The position numbers were made by a program, and so were the translations under genes. From contig CM028335.1 in NCBI GenBank assembly GCA_016647705.1, positions 8,280,818 through 8,344,817 of the forward strand: 64,000 nucleotides of DNA. The letters run 5' to 3'. Source of the stretch: Eucommia ulmoides. Lineage: Eukaryota; Streptophyta; Magnoliopsida; Garryales; Eucommiaceae. Each line of letters starts with the position of its first letter. The stretch's first letter is position 1. Of the stretch, positions 11,818-24,816 are shown piece by piece. The notes beneath the pieces are model-generated. The model worked only from the letters and a program-made list of their open reading frames with translations. It searched no databases and was not told the DNA's origin.

Positions 11818-13665
11818 CCTTAGCGGTCTGCCCACTGGGTTTGGTCTCAAAACCCTATAGGATTAGAAAGAAGAGTTAATGCAAGTTAGGTTGTGCAATT
11901 TATCTATTGGGATCCAATTACGAACCTTGCCTCACTTGGATCACCAACCATTGATAGATAATCCTTCAGGATGCCGGAGGTTTGAAGATCTGGGAGTTGA
12001 CACTTTCTAAGATGCGATAACAGAAAAACCGTGAAGCCCATATAGTGATCCTATGATAGACTATCCAAAATGCTTGTTGCAATAGGACACTATTTTGGAC
12101 CGAGACATTTTCTTTATTTTATGTACATTTTTCTTATATATATATATTGCTTGGGAACCATACAAAAGAAATCCCTAAGACAACTAAAGAATGATATAAC
12201 CAACATAGGAATTTTCATTTTTCCTCACATTTCATGTGCTTGTTCAAAGTAAAAAAAAAATAAAAAATTCAAATGTGACTATTGAACAAGCCATAGAGGG
12301 TTAATGTGAATCCTTATTTTGACTATATGATGCTTTACCAAACTCAAGAGATTTCATTTTGTCAAGATTCAAAGCCTTGCTTTAGTTTGAGGTTTATAGT
12401 GGCAAAGAAATAAAATGAGATTTCCATTAATCTTAAGAAAAGTGTTATCGAGTCTGTAAATTCAGAAGGACTCCTCGTCTGTGGGGTGGTCATGTCAAAA
12501 TCTAACATGGTTGTAAATATATAAAAATTAGGAAAAATGAAAATCTTATTTAAAATGAGTCACGGCCATTCTCTACCACTTTTGTAAAATATGATACTAA
12601 CACGATTTTTTGCCATATAAGGAAAATTTCTTCACGCAAAAAGATTCTCATCTCCTATTCCTCAGTTTGCACTGGTGCCCAAGCATGACAACCTATCCAA
12701 ATGAAAGATATTGAGGAGATATCACATGGATCCATTGGGTATCCCAACTATAAGAAGACATGGTTATGTTAAAAGAGTCTTTCGGTCTGAAAACAATACT
12801 TCTGCAACAACTCTGTCATTCTCAGCAAAATCCCGTAGCCTCGGTCCAAACTTCGAATCTGATAGAACTAGCAACAATGCATTAGCCTTCAAGTTCCCAA
12901 GGCCCTAACCTAATTATTAGGGAACCAATCTCTCATGGAGTACAATCACAAGTCACTCCAACTGTGGTTAACCAAAGTTTGAATCCAAGTTCGCTTTTCC
13001 CTAAACCGACTACACCTAGCCCAGTCAACCCAAAAGTAACCAATTGCATTGAAAAGAAAGTAAAAGAGCCATCCGAAATGACCTCACTACTGACTGAGAA
13101 ATTAAAGCAAATGGACAAGGAATTCCAAGAAGTAAAAGAAGGGAGAGTTAGTGATCAATTCCTCGTACATTGATTTATCTTTGGTACCTCAAGTGAAATT
13201 CCTAGACAATTTCAAAATGCCAATTTTCATCAAATATGATGGATCAGTATACCTGGATTGGCATGTCCAGAGGTACACAAATGAGATGGGGGCTTATATT
13301 CGTAATAAAGCATTAACGATCTAGCTTTTCCAATAATCTTTAGAGGGGTCAATCGTTCGCTGGTATGGAAGTATAGAACAAGAAAGCCAAATACATTTCT
13401 TGATGTAGTCAGGGTATTTTATGACCAGTATGGGTACAATTGGGAGATCTCTCCTAACAAGATATCCCTCTAAACATTGAATAGAAAAAATAGTGAGAGT
13501 GTTTGAGAGTTTGTCGTCTGTTGAATAAACAAAGCAGTGCAAGTAATGCCACAAATGAAAGAATCATAAATGGTCCAAATGTTCGTCCAAGCCCAGCCTC
13601 ACCTTTATTATGAACCTTTTCTCAACACCCTGAATGGATCATTGAAAAATGCTTGCCTATAAGAG
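11818..13665 (+). pseudogene. Ty3/gypsy gag remnant
   Basis: The first 900 bp show no protein signal. From about 12700 broken frames give a gypsy gag: a Pro/Ser-rich spacer, the acidic-basic helix LLTEKLKQMDKEFQEVKEGR (about 13090-13150), then YDGSVYLDWHVQRYTNEMGA (13232-13300). The last matches the start of the retrotransposon gag domain (F-D-G-x-x-D-P-x-x-H). Multiple stops and frameshifts follow. The block is the target into which element D inserted (CTAAG). Confidence 0.65.
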
Positions 13666-13671
13666 TGAGAC

Positions 13672-14311
13672 AATCGATGACGTGGGGGCAAGACTCACGT
13701 GACCTAGGGTCGTTAAGACGTTAAAGAGGACTTCTTTGTTGACTCGAAGTCATGTATTCCTCCATATTACACTCGGGAGAGGTGGTGGTGGAGATTTAGA
13801 ACTGAGATTGTCGATAGGGTAAACACGACGCGACGATCCAATAACCCGGTCAGGAGTTGGATTGTGTGCAATCAATGACGTTGTGGCGAGACTCACGCGA
13901 CCTAGGGTCATTAATACGTTGAGGGGAACTTCTTCGTTGACACGAAGTCGCGTTATATCCCTCATCTTACACTTGGGAGAGGTGGCGAGAGAGTTTTAGA
14001 ATCGACATTGTCAAATTGGTCGAACACTGCAAACGTGAGTAAATTAAGATCGAACACATATTTGTAAACATATTAATACCTAGGCAATTCTTTCCCCTAA
14101 AATGTGTTAGTATATTAGTATAGATAATTTAAGTTATATTAGTATTAGTTTAATTAATTAAATACATTTATTTTTAGCCTAGATAAAGTTAGGTCATGAC
14201 AAATGCAGTACTCGATAGTAACGACACCAATCCCTATGGATACGATAACTCGATATTTCACAATCACATTATACTAAAACTTTGACCTCGTACAGTTGCG
14301 AGTAGTCAACA
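13672..14311 (+). repeat. Partial D-type LTR (3' half)
   Basis: It matches the second half of the element D LTR, from 'caatcgatgacg' through 'acttgacctcgta..ttgcgagt', and ends ...GTCAACA. The first half is absent and gag homology stops just before it, so it marks a deletion or recombination between gypsy copies. Confidence 0.7.
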
Positions 14312-14990
14312 CGCGAGGATCAAAACCTCTGTCGTACACCATATGTGCTCAGTTTAAAATCAAGCACAAAAATTCCGCACCCTATTGTCCCAAGATGAAT
14401 GGAGTAGTAGATGCCGCTAACAAGAACATTAAGAAGATTATGAGAAAGATGGTCAATAATCACAAAAGAATGGGATGAGATACTCCCATTTGCTTTGATG
14501 GCTTATCGAACATCAGATCAAATCTAATCCGGAGCCACTCTATACTCAATCATGTATGGAATAAAAGTAGTTATCCCAGCAGAAGTAGATATCTACTCTT
14601 TTCGAATTTTGATAGAAGCCAATTTGAAAGAAGCTGAATAGGTACAACAAATGCTCGATCAGCTACGTCCAATAGATGAGAAAATACTCACTACTATTTA
14701 CCATGGGCAATGTTACCAGCAGATGATGGCTAGAGCTTACGACAAGAAGTTTCGTCCATGAATTTACAAAGTAGGCGAGTTGGTACTAAAAAAGGTCTTT
14801 TCGTTCTAAGAAGAAGCAAAGAGAAATTTGTACCGAACTGGGAATGACCATTCATCTTCAAGAAGGTCCAACGACATAGAGCCTTAATACTTCAATAGAT
14901 TAATGGAGAGGATTTCTCAGAGCCTATCAATTCTGATGCGATCACAAGTTTTTACCACTGGAAAAGAAAAGAAAATTGTTAAATAAACCT
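14312..14990 (+). pseudogene. Ty3/gypsy integrase C-terminal half, broken
   Basis: Frames with stops give AQFKIKHKNSAPYCPKMNGV followed by VDAANKNIKKIMRKMV. This is the end of the integrase core, where families usually have NGAVEAANK. The catalytic Glu of the DDE triad is Asp here. Downstream come DEKILTTIYHGQCYQQMMAR, AYDKKFRP and a region of the type that ends gypsy polyproteins (ELVLKKV...). No chromodomain was seen. Nothing upstream of the core remains. Confidence 0.75.
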
Positions 14991-15171
14991 AGATTCACGA
15001 TGGAAAGAAGTTAGGGCAAAAGAGGGTAAGAAATGTGCAACCTGAGGACGTGGCGAAAACCCGAAAGGGTGCCACAAGAAAAAACATATGGATCTTAGCA
15101 CAATAAAAACCATCGATCCAATGAAAATCTTAAAGGGTGCTGACTTGAAGCCACTAAACTTTAATCATATA
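14991..15171. other. Short unassigned spacer
   Basis: It holds the possible 3' untranslated end of the gypsy element. No further feature. Confidence 0.3.
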
Positions 15172-17222
15172 TAAGTAAGCGGAGAAGGATGAAAGTAAAT
15201 ATTATTGTATAGTAACAAATAAATAGTAGCATATTTAGTAAAATGGGGATATGGATAAAAATGTTGTTATCAAGCAATAATATAGTGACAAAATAACCAA
15301 ACAATTTATAACTGTAAAGTAAATGAATAAGAGCGTGCATTAGGTATGAAAATTTATTAGTAACAACTCATAATCAATTAATGCACAAAATATCTAAAAT
15401 CTTACAATAAGCTTGGCGTTCTCTAAATGCGGATATTGTGAATTAAGACTATACAGCGAGCTGTAGTGATTAAATGTTCCGTTTTCCATATCAAAGGCAA
15501 ATAATGTCTAGTGCGGCGGTTTAGGTTTCCTCCCGGGCGAGTATATCGGGAACATCATCATCTCATATTTCTCAACAAGACCTTTATAGAATTGATTGTC
15601 CATTTGTTCCCGAATGATTTCCTCTTTATTCTCTTTAATGTAAGTCTATCATCAAAATCAAGGCAAGATTTAATATACACTAAAAGACTAGTTAGACAAA
15701 TTCACCAAAATATTAAAAAATAAACAACATGGTAAAGAAAGTTACCCAAGAAAGACTAGGCATAACAAACAATCTGTGTAGAGCATCAACATTTGAGTTG
15801 TCATTAAACATTTCAATTTGACGATATTATATTATCTAAGCAAACGTGTCTATCACCTGAAAAAAATGAGGAAAAAAAAAATCAAGTTTATATATTTATT
15901 ACAATACACGATATATAGTATATCTTCTTACCCTACTAGACAATTGTCTTTTGTTTAAGAGATCGATTATGTCACTGAAACGGACTCCAAAAAAGCCATC
16001 CAATCCAATGCATGCCATGTCACTGCAGGGAAGAAACACAAAATCAAATACTGCATAACGAACCGAAGAAAAAAAGTACAAAATGATTCGAAGTAAATAT
16101 AAGGAATACATATGCATCATTATGTGTTTCATGTATGGATTTTACTTTATCCCAATCACCGTCATTTAGTAATTTGGCCACTGCGCATCTCTTTTTGTTT
16201 GGGAGTTTTTCGGGCTTCTTTCTATTCATTCCATGTATTAACGGGATCTCGTCCACATCAATCACTACCCAATCACACCCCTTTTTGCTTCACTTTTTGA
16301 CCTCCTAGTAAATGTAATATGACTTTCGTGCGGGATTCTTTTTTTGTCATTTGATCTTTCTTACCATAGATGTTTGTAGTGCGGCATGTTCAGGACCTTT
16401 AATTTCTAGAGATGAAACTAATTCGGCAAAGGGTTTTTAATTGCGTAACTGTTCTACATCACTGATGGTAGTCCGTTCCGCCAAATCATTCAATTGTGTC
16501 AAGAACGAAAATATCAACGCATCACAAGATTTCAGCTCAGATCGAAGATGTATGTTCTCAGCAACCAACTCGCTATTCTGATTCAACTCATCTTCCAACT
16601 GTTATCTGATTTTAGTGATGTCGTCTGGGGGTTGTTGGCCAAGCGGAGGTATGTCAGTTGTTGATGCAGTTTGGCCCCCGAATATATAAATCTCTTCCAT
16701 AGCTGATGGCACCAGATCATCAGAGATTATCTGAAAACATTAGAACATGCAACTTAATATATAGGAATAATCCAGAAACGCTAAAAGATAAACATTTTCC
16801 CCCAAAAATTAATAGTAATTTAGATATACAATAAACATCAAAATAACACGGAGCTAATGTTACCACACGACAACATATGTATCAACATCGAGTAGGCAAT
16901 TATTGACGAAACATTAAATTTCCAAAAGAATGTATTAAACTATAACTATTAAGTTATCATTCCCTACTTATTCGGTTCCATTAGCCAACAAAAAGAGTTT
17001 TGCTTGATTGGCTATAGGTTCCTAAGAAATAACTAGTTAGGTAGCTTGATGGTGGAAGCAGATAAGGAAAATCCACGAGGAGGGAAATCCAAAAGAATGA
17101 CATTGTTAGGAATGAGCAGTATGCCCCAAAGGCTACAATAATCACAATACTGCTAACAACATTCATCGTACGGTACTCTCCAAAGAGAAAGTCGTCTAAA
17201 AATCTCACTAAAAAATATGCTG
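15172..17222 (-). pseudogene. Partial Ulp1/C48 protease gene, transposon-carried (copy R1)
   Basis: This direct copy of 22757-24816 holds the front of a minus-strand multi-exon gene. Reading from 16740 down: a stretch ending DDITKIR, a stop, a coiled-coil segment with ELVAENIHLRSELKS, then DWVVIDVDEIPLIHGMNRKK (near 16260), an exon YIKENKEEIIREQMDNQFYK (about 15640-15580), and the protease core KPPH-stop-TLFAFDMENGTFNHYSSLYS. The stop TAG (15508-15510) replaces the Trp that normally follows the catalytic His. The catalytic Cys exon is missing because the copy ends at 15172. Confidence 0.65.
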
Positions 17223-18960
17223 AGTTAAGTGTTTTTCATTAACCAATGTAAGATAACTCATTTTACATGCTTGAATAAATTTCATGGGGCTAATTTGAAA
17301 AGACAATTTGTTATTCACATCTTAATAATTTTTGACAAATCAATATTTCATTTTCGTCTTGTCACTAAGAATAACGTATTGATGTATAAAAATATGTCAA
17401 CTGGTAATTGAATCACATATATATATAATTAGACTTAAAATAATATAAAAATTATTTTTGTCTAACAATCCTCCACATGGATAAAATTGATTGGATAAAC
17501 ATGCATATGTAATGTAAATACAAGAGAGACAGCTCAATAAAAAAAGACAAATACATCAGGATAGATAGATTTTGGTCTTAAACCTTTCCTATTGAGAAAC
17601 TATCGAATTTACACAACCAACCGGTGAACATAATGTCTTGAACTATTCGGCCTTTGGTGTAAACCAATACTATAGAAACAAACAGTTATCTCTAGAGAAT
17701 ATTTTGACTGAATAAAGTCAATTTTGAAAATATTATTTCGAGAGTAACTATATAATGATATTGTCATTTATATGTGGAGACTTACCATTATATATAACTT
17801 TGTACCTTATTAATAAGGAATTTTTAATTAGAATCCCATTTGCACAATTGATATTTGAATGGGCCCCAATAGTCAAGCCCAAACACTAAAAAACCCATTC
17901 ATTTATTTTGATTTTGAGAGAACCCCAAATTTTACACATAGAATACACACGCATGGATAGGGATTTTCTAGAGATCTCTTAGGCATTTTTGGAAACTACA
18001 ATCAACCTAATCAAGGAAGAATCGAAGAAATTCATTCACCAAGATACAAAAATGGAAGAAATTATCGTGCACATTTCTCATGCCCTAAATTCTAAGAAGA
18101 TAATCAAGGCTATTGCAACACTCAAAATTAGACATACACGCATGCAGTGTCAATGACTGCGATGGTCAGCATTACTGGCGACAAGATCGACGGCGACTGC
18201 ATCGACAACGACGACATCAGTGGTTGAGCAACAGATCTTGGTTTCCAGGTCGTGCTTCTTACATGTATTTATTAGTTTATTAGTTATTTGTTACTGTTTT
18301 GAAAAAATAGGAACAAAAACATAAACCAAATTTCTATTTTCATCTTAAAATGATTGGATAAAACCTTGAAACATAACAGATTGTTGCGGTTTTTTCCCCT
18401 CTGTTTGAAAATTTGATACATTTGTGTCCAACGGATTAATCTGTTGTGAACAAACCATCAATATAAGAGTTACGAGGTACCACCCTATTTGTTACGAAGT
18501 ATACATAGAGTCACTATGGTATTCTCCAATCTACTTCAAAAATGATATTTACTGATACAAAATTACAAATTATTTTAAGTTCTTTGATCTTTTTGCTTAA
18601 AGTTTTGAATTGTTAACTTGTATGAACTTAGGTTTATTAAAGCAACCCTAACAGATCTATTCTGGCAAGGCGACAAAGATTTTCTTATGAATCAACAGAT
18701 CTCTTTTTGTAGATCTCTAATGCAACAAAAAGTTACAGAAATCATTTTACACTTTTCAGTGATTATTTACAATTTTTTGAGGAATTAACAAGAGGAGAGG
18801 GAAATATCTATTTTCGATAAATGAGAGAGACTACTTAACACAGGAAAAAAAAAATTAGAAATCTCCCACATCTCCCAAATTTAGAAAAAAAAAATTGATT
18901 TGATGGGAGCGGAATCTGTTTAAAAGTCACTGTGCATTTTTTATTTGAGTGAATATTGAA
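17223..18960. other. Unassigned AT-rich region before the transposase
   Basis: No gene recognised. Features seen are (AT)n near 17418, a possible retroelement fragment 'caatcctccacatggat' at 17466, and a GC-rich patch near 18160-18230. It may contain the left end of the Mutator-like element, but I found no terminal inverted repeat matching 24816. Confidence 0.35.
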
Positions 18961-18963
18961 GTG

Positions 18964-19130
18964 CAGTTATAATCGATTGAACATTATTCTACATTTATAA
19001 TTGATTGAATATTTATTATATAGTTATAATTGGTTGAATATTTACTGTACAGTTTTAATCAGTTGAATAATTGATATACAACTTATAATTAGTTAATTGT
19101 TTACAGTTATAATTGTTCAATATTTTCTTA
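18964..19130 (+). repeat. 29-bp minisatellite upstream of the Mutator-like transposase
   Basis: About six diverged units of roughly 29 bp, each on the pattern CAGTTATAATTGNTTGAATA, end 14 bp before the transposase ATG at 19144. Subterminal repeats of this sort are frequent in Mutator-like elements, where they may bind transposase. That role is inferred only. Confidence 0.65.
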
Positions 19131-19143
19131 TTTTGACCAAGAA

Positions 19144-21452
19144 ATGAAAAATTGGACGACCATACTTGTGGCTAAACACATGGGGACCACACACATTTTT
19201 TATATTGATAGTACTTCAACCATTGAGGATCTATTTGACCGCGTGTGCGATAAGTATACGTGGTTGTGCATGGAAAATTTCAAGTTGTCTTATTCAATCC
19301 CCAACCACCCTAATTGTTATTTAGGAGACAGAGAGTTGTTATGTAATCTCCAAAAGATTTCAAAAAGTATTAATTTGGAATGCATTGAATTATCCATACA
19401 GTTGATGCATGTTGGAGAGGGTAGGGGAGATACAGTAGGAATTGGCACTGAATATTACAACGAAAACCTAGGGAGTGACGAAGATAACAGTATGTTGGTA
19501 CTGTACTACCCAAACAAGTCGAAAACAATGTCTGCTGATTGGAGGTATTTAATTCGTGAGGTACGACAAGTTTTCAAATGTGGGGTTAATGATTTTAGGG
19601 ATTTCTTGATAAAATATTCCATTGAAATTGGGTTTAAATTTGATTACCATAAGAACGAACCGTCTCGCGTTGTTGCATACTACGCATATAAGGTTGAGCG
19701 GAGATGTGAATGGTTCGTACATGCGAGCATCGATAGCAAGAATGAATATTTCTACACCAAAAAAATAAATAATATTCACATATGTGGTGCTACATTCCGT
19801 ACTAGAAAAAATAGTAGAATTAATTCCCATGTTGTGTCGAGTTGTATAAAAAACACGTTAAAGGTTCAACCACTAAAGCGTTCTATTGACATCATCAAAG
19901 AATTTAAAAATAACTATGGGTTGGACATAAGTTATCACCATGCATGGTGGAGGGTTGAAAAGGAGAGAGAAGATGCTTTTGGGGGATTATCGTAGTGCTT
20001 ATGATGAATTGAGATAGTACAAAGAAGCGTGCATGGAGACAAACCCCGGAACCCGTTTCGAAATTGAATATGATATGAGTACTGATTGTTTTAACCAACT
20101 TCTTGTTTCATTAGAGGCTAGCATAGCTAGTTTTAAATATGTACGGCCTCTGCTATTTCTTAACAGAACGTTTCTGAAAGCAAAGTATAAAGGCACGCTA
20201 CTTAGCGCGACTGGCAAAGATAGGAATAACAATAAGTTAGGTAAAAATTCTAGTTATTTTTTGACGTGCAAATCAATTATTTTTTGTATTGTATCTAGTG
20301 TAATTTTTTATATACATCGACAACTGTAATTATTACTATTTTTTAATCATATTATTCGATGTATAGTAAATAATGCATTCTGAATGACTAAAGTTTTTTC
20401 ATTTTCTAACAGGTATATATTCATTGACTTTTGGAATTGTTGACTCTGAAATGGAAGTCCACTGGGAATGGTTTCTAAAACAACAAGTTAACGTTATCCC
20501 ACCGGAATGAGTCATGACATTCATATCTGATCGACATGCTGGGTTAATAAAAGCTGTGAAGAAGGTATTCCCAGATGCATTCCATTCATTTTGTTCGAAC
20601 CACTTAACAATGAATTTGAAGGAAAAAATTGGAGCTTGGTCACCTGTAGTAAAACAACGGTTGTTGTGGTTGTTACGTGATTGTTACAAAGCAAAAACAG
20701 AGTTCAACTTTTACGCATTATTGGCATAACTAAAAAATAAGGGGTCCAAGTATATTTTGGATTGGGTGGATGATTTTCCGCAACAGAATTGGACAAACGC
20801 ATTTTTCAAAGGTCTAAGATACGGTGAATTAACATCCAACGCCGCAAAGACATTCAATGGATAGATTGCGGAAGCCAGACACCTACCAATTCACAAAGTT
20901 GTTGATCGAATCCGTGTTGACCTAATGGAACAACAGACAAAATAACATAACATGGTATCAGGGGTGAAGAATATTCATTATGAGACAATCGAGAGACAAA
21001 TGCTAAAAAGATTAGAAGAATACAGGGCATGGATGGTGTGCGAATCTGTGAATGGAGTCTTTGAAGTTCAATCAGACCCTTCTGTACTTGTGGACCTAAA
21101 AAACCGAACAAGTTCTTGTTTCGATTAGAGGGATAACATGATACCATGTTTACACGTTTGCGCTTCTATTACAAAGACCGGTGAAGATTTGAACTCATAT
21201 GTAGATGATTACTTCCACATATCATTTTACCGTCTAAGTTACAAGGATGGAATTTTTGTTGCTGCAAGGAAAAAATAGATGAAACAAGATGATATTGTAA
21301 TACTACCACCAGTTACCAAACGACTTAGAAGACGACCGAAGAAAATGAGTATCCCATCAAAAGGAGAATTCAACAAGAGAAAATTAAAATGCAGTCGATG
21401 TGGTGGGAAAGGACACAACAGGAAAACATGCAAAGAACCCACAACACTCTAA
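19144..21452 (+). pseudogene. Mutator-like (MULE) transposase, inactivated
   Basis: The first 283 codons are open (19144-19995): an N-terminal ubiquitin-fold-like segment, then the MuDR DNA-binding domain (GVNDFRDFLIKYSIEIGFKF). A frameshift near 19990 is followed by the core LNRTFLKAKYKGTLLSATGK. An intron fits 20241-20412 (GT...AG), leading into GIYSLTFGIVDSEMEVHWEW. Then come ISDRHAGLIKAV, HSFCSNHL, a SWIM-type piece (CLHVCASI) and a C-terminal zinc knuckle CSRCGGKGHNRKTC (near 21390). The first catalytic Asp is Asn (20162-20164), and the Glu of N-x-x-E-x-F-N is Lys (20847-20849). At least six in-frame stops are present, so it is not active. Confidence 0.88.
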
Positions 21453-22027
21453 ATTGATTTTTTAGCTGCTAAATTTTGTAGCCATATATTATAAACAGTG
21501 AGCCATAATGCATCCTCTTTCTCAAATACGGTAATGCTTCAGTTTTCAATTTTTGTTTTCTTCAGGTGGATTTGTTATGAAGTGCATTAAAGGAATGGCT
21601 ATTAAATTTGTATGTTTTTCTAGTTTTCTACGTACAAATTCAACCAACTTCTTCCAAGCTAATGCTGAATTTTTCGATGTTGGCAGAACAAATTAGCTTT
21701 TTCTACTTGAATATTACTGCACAATGATTTTTAATGCAACAAAATTATGCAATAACCACCAAAAATATCACTGCACAAGTAATTGTTACTACACACATAA
21801 TATTTTGCTGCACAATAATCCCAATTGATTGGAAATGTGTTAACAAGGAATACATAGACACACGAGGGATTACTCATGAACCACATTCATCATTAAATTA
21901 CACACTTAGAAATAAGTAAAGCATTGAATCAAAATAATATAACAAAGTTGGAATAAATGATCTAGCGAATATTGTTTTTCTTAAGATTTGAAAAAAAAAA
22001 AACATTTCATCAACGAATTCATCGTAC
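21453..22027. other. Spacer between convergent transposon genes
   Basis: No gene. It lies between the 3' ends of the transposase and the Ulp1-like gene of the same element. It contains an A10 run near 21990. Confidence 0.4.
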
Positions 22028-24300
22028 TCAACTGCTATGCGCATAAAATGTATCATAAGCCCAACTACCATGTTTGTAATTTATTATGTCTTTGATAAGA
22101 TCCGCCATTTCAACAATTGCTACTCCGGCATTGCCTTCATGTTTGACGTTTGCTCGTTGCCCAATGACAAATTGCTTTATTATATAAGTAACAATTACTC
22201 CACATTCAGGTCTTCCCAAAAAAATATAAAACTTTATATTATCACAGTGCATAAACTCGCAAAACTAATACAAATCATAATCATCACTTATCGGTCCCTC
22301 CTTTGTTGAGGCGTGTCAAAAATAGGCTCCAAAGTTATCGATATTTCTTGAGTCGAAATACTTGAATCAGTTGCATTCCGAGTGAAATTGTTGGCAATAT
22401 AATCCGCCTATATTTTGCAAACAATGAAATCACCAGTTAATACCAAACAAATAGTAACAGCAAACAATATAACATAGTAGGATGCATTATAATGATTTTT
22501 AATGAACCGCAACAATGAAAACAACATATGATATTGGAGTTGGGGGTGGGGACAAGGGTCGAGGATGGGGAGTAAAATTTGCAATCATCACAACAACATG
22601 CGTTTTGGAGGAGTTGAAGTAATTATTGATGTACATTAACAAACGAAACAGTAAAACAAAGGGAGACTATGGAGACACCCGATGCGAATGTTGTTGTGCA
22701 ACAATAAATTTTAAAAATATAGTAACTAAGCAATTATAACTATACAACAACCCCAAATAAGTAAGCAAAGGGGGATGACAGTAAATATTATTGTGTAGTA
22801 ACAAATAAATAGTAGCATATTTAGTAAAATGGGGATATGGATAAAAATGTTGTTATCAAGCAATAATATAGCGACACAATAACCAAACAATTTATAACTG
22901 TAAAGTAACTGAATAAGAGCGTGCATTAGGTATGAAAATTTATTAGTAATAACTCATAATCAATTAATGCGCAAAATATCTAAAATCTTACTATAAGCTC
23001 AGCGTTCTCCAAATGCGGATCATGTGAATTAAGACTATATAGCGAGTTGTAGTGATTCAATGTTCCATTTTCCATATCAAAGGCAAGTAATGTCTAGTGC
23101 GGCGGTTTAGTTTTCCTCCCAGGCAAGTTTATCGGGAACATTATCATCTCATATTTCCGAGCAAGACCTTTATAGAATTGATTGTCCATTTGTTCCCGAA
23201 TGATTGCCTCTTTATTCTCTTTAACGTAAGTCTATCATCAAAATCAACACAAGATTTAATATACACTAAAAGACTAGTTAGACAAATTCACCAAAATATT
23301 AAAAAATTAAACAAAATGGCAGAGAAAGTTACCCAAGAAAGACTAGGCATAACAAACAATTTGTGTAGAGCATCAATATTTGAGTTGTCATTAAACATTT
23401 CAATTTCACGATAATATATTATCTAAGCAAACGTGTCTATCACCTAAAAAAAATGAGGAAAAAAATCGAGTTTATATATTTATTACAATACACGATATAT
23501 AGTATATCTTCTTACCCTACTAGACAATTGTCTTTTGTTTAAGAGATCGATTATGTCGCTGAAACAGACTCCAAAAAAGCCATCCAATCCAATCCATGCT
23601 AGGTCACTGCAAGGAAGAAACACAAAATCAAATACTGCATAACGAACCAAAGAAAAAAAGTACAAAATGATTCGAAGTAAATATAAGGAATACATACGCA
23701 TCGTTATGTGTTTCATGTATGGATTTTACTTTATCCAAATCACCCTCATTTTGTAATTTAGCCACCGCGCATCTGTTTTTGTTTGGGAGTTTTTCGGGCT
23801 TCTTTCTATTCATTCCATGTATTAACGGGATCTCGTCCACATCAATCACTACCCAATCACACCCTTTTTTTCTTCGCTTTTTAACCCCCTCGTAGACGTA
23901 ATTTGACTTTCGTGCGGGTTTCTTTTTTTGTCATTTGATCTTTCTTACCATAGATGTTTGTAGTGCGGTATGTTCAGGACCTTTAATTTCTAGAGATGAA
24001 ACTAATTCAGCAAAGGATTTTTCATTGCGTAACTGTTCTGCATCACTGATGGTAGTCCATTCCGCCAAATAATCCAATTGTGTCATGAACGAAAATATCA
24101 ACGCATCGCGAGATTTCAGCTCAGATCGAAGATGTATGTTCTCAGCAACCAACTCGCTATTCTGATTCAACGCATCTTCCAACTGTTATCTGATTTTAGT
24201 GATATCGTCCGGGGGTTGTTAGCAGATGGAAGGTATGTCAGCTGTTGATGCAGTTTGGCCCCTGAATATATAAACCTCTTCCATAGATGATGGCACCAAA
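22028..24300 (-). pseudogene. Ulp1/C48 cysteine-protease gene of the Mutator-like element (copy R2)
   Basis: The order on the minus strand is: SMEEVYIFRGQTASTADIP (about 24290); stops; a coiled coil with ELVAENIHLRSELKS (24182-24000); MVRKIK-stop; KKRRKKGCDWVVIDVDEIPL (about 23850); exon YVKENKEAIIREQMDNQFYK (about 23230); the protease core KPPH-stop-TLLAFDMENGTLNHYNSLYS; an exon ADYIANNFTRNATDSS (about 22410-22300); and PECGVIVTYIIKQFVIGQ with the expected catalytic Cys at 22202-22204. His is at 23097-23099. The usual D-S-L after HY is N-S-L. TAG at 23094-23096 replaces Trp. Elements with both a MURA-type transposase and Ulp1 are known as Kaonashi (KI) MULEs. The cellular target of such proteases is unknown. 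Confidence 0.7.
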
Positions 24301-24816
24301 TCATCGGAGATTATCTGAAAACATTAGAACATGCAACTTAAATATATAGGAATAATCAAGAAATGCTAAAAGATAAACATTTTCCCCCAAAAATTAATAG
24401 TAATTTAGATATACAATAAACAGCAAAATAACACAAAGCTAATGTTACCACACGATGACATATGTATCAACATCGAGTAGGCAATTATTGACGAAACATT
24501 AAATTTCCGAAAGAATGTATTAAACTATAACTATTAAGTTATTGTTCCCTGCTTATCCGGTTCCATTAGCCAACAAAAAGAGTTTTGCTTGATTGGTTGT
24601 AGGTTCCTAAGAAATGACTAGTTGGGTAGCTTGATCGTGGAAGCAGATAAGAAAAATCCACGAGGAGGGAAATCCAAAAGAATGACATTGTTAGGAATGA
24701 GCAATATGCCCCAAAGGCTACAGTAATCACAACATTGCTAACAACATTCATCGTGCGGTGCTCTCTGAAGAGAAAGTCTTCTAAAAATCTCACTAAAAAA
24801 TGTGTTGAGTTAAATC
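24301..24816 (-). mobile_element. Upstream part of the duplicated MULE arm
   Basis: It is homologous to 16741-17222. Both copies stop matching at the same base, just after 'gagttaa' (17222 and 24816), which suggests the end of the element or the duplicated unit. A minus-strand open stretch RFLEDFLFREHRTMNVVSNV and a hydrophobic segment (24780-24600) may be a 5' exon, but no domain was recognised. Confidence 0.45.

Noticed and set aside
15172-24816. The two 2-kb direct repeats as LTRs of one retrotransposon
   Set aside because: They contain exons of a Ulp1-like gene, lack TG...CA ends, primer site and polypurine tract, and enclose a DNA transposase.
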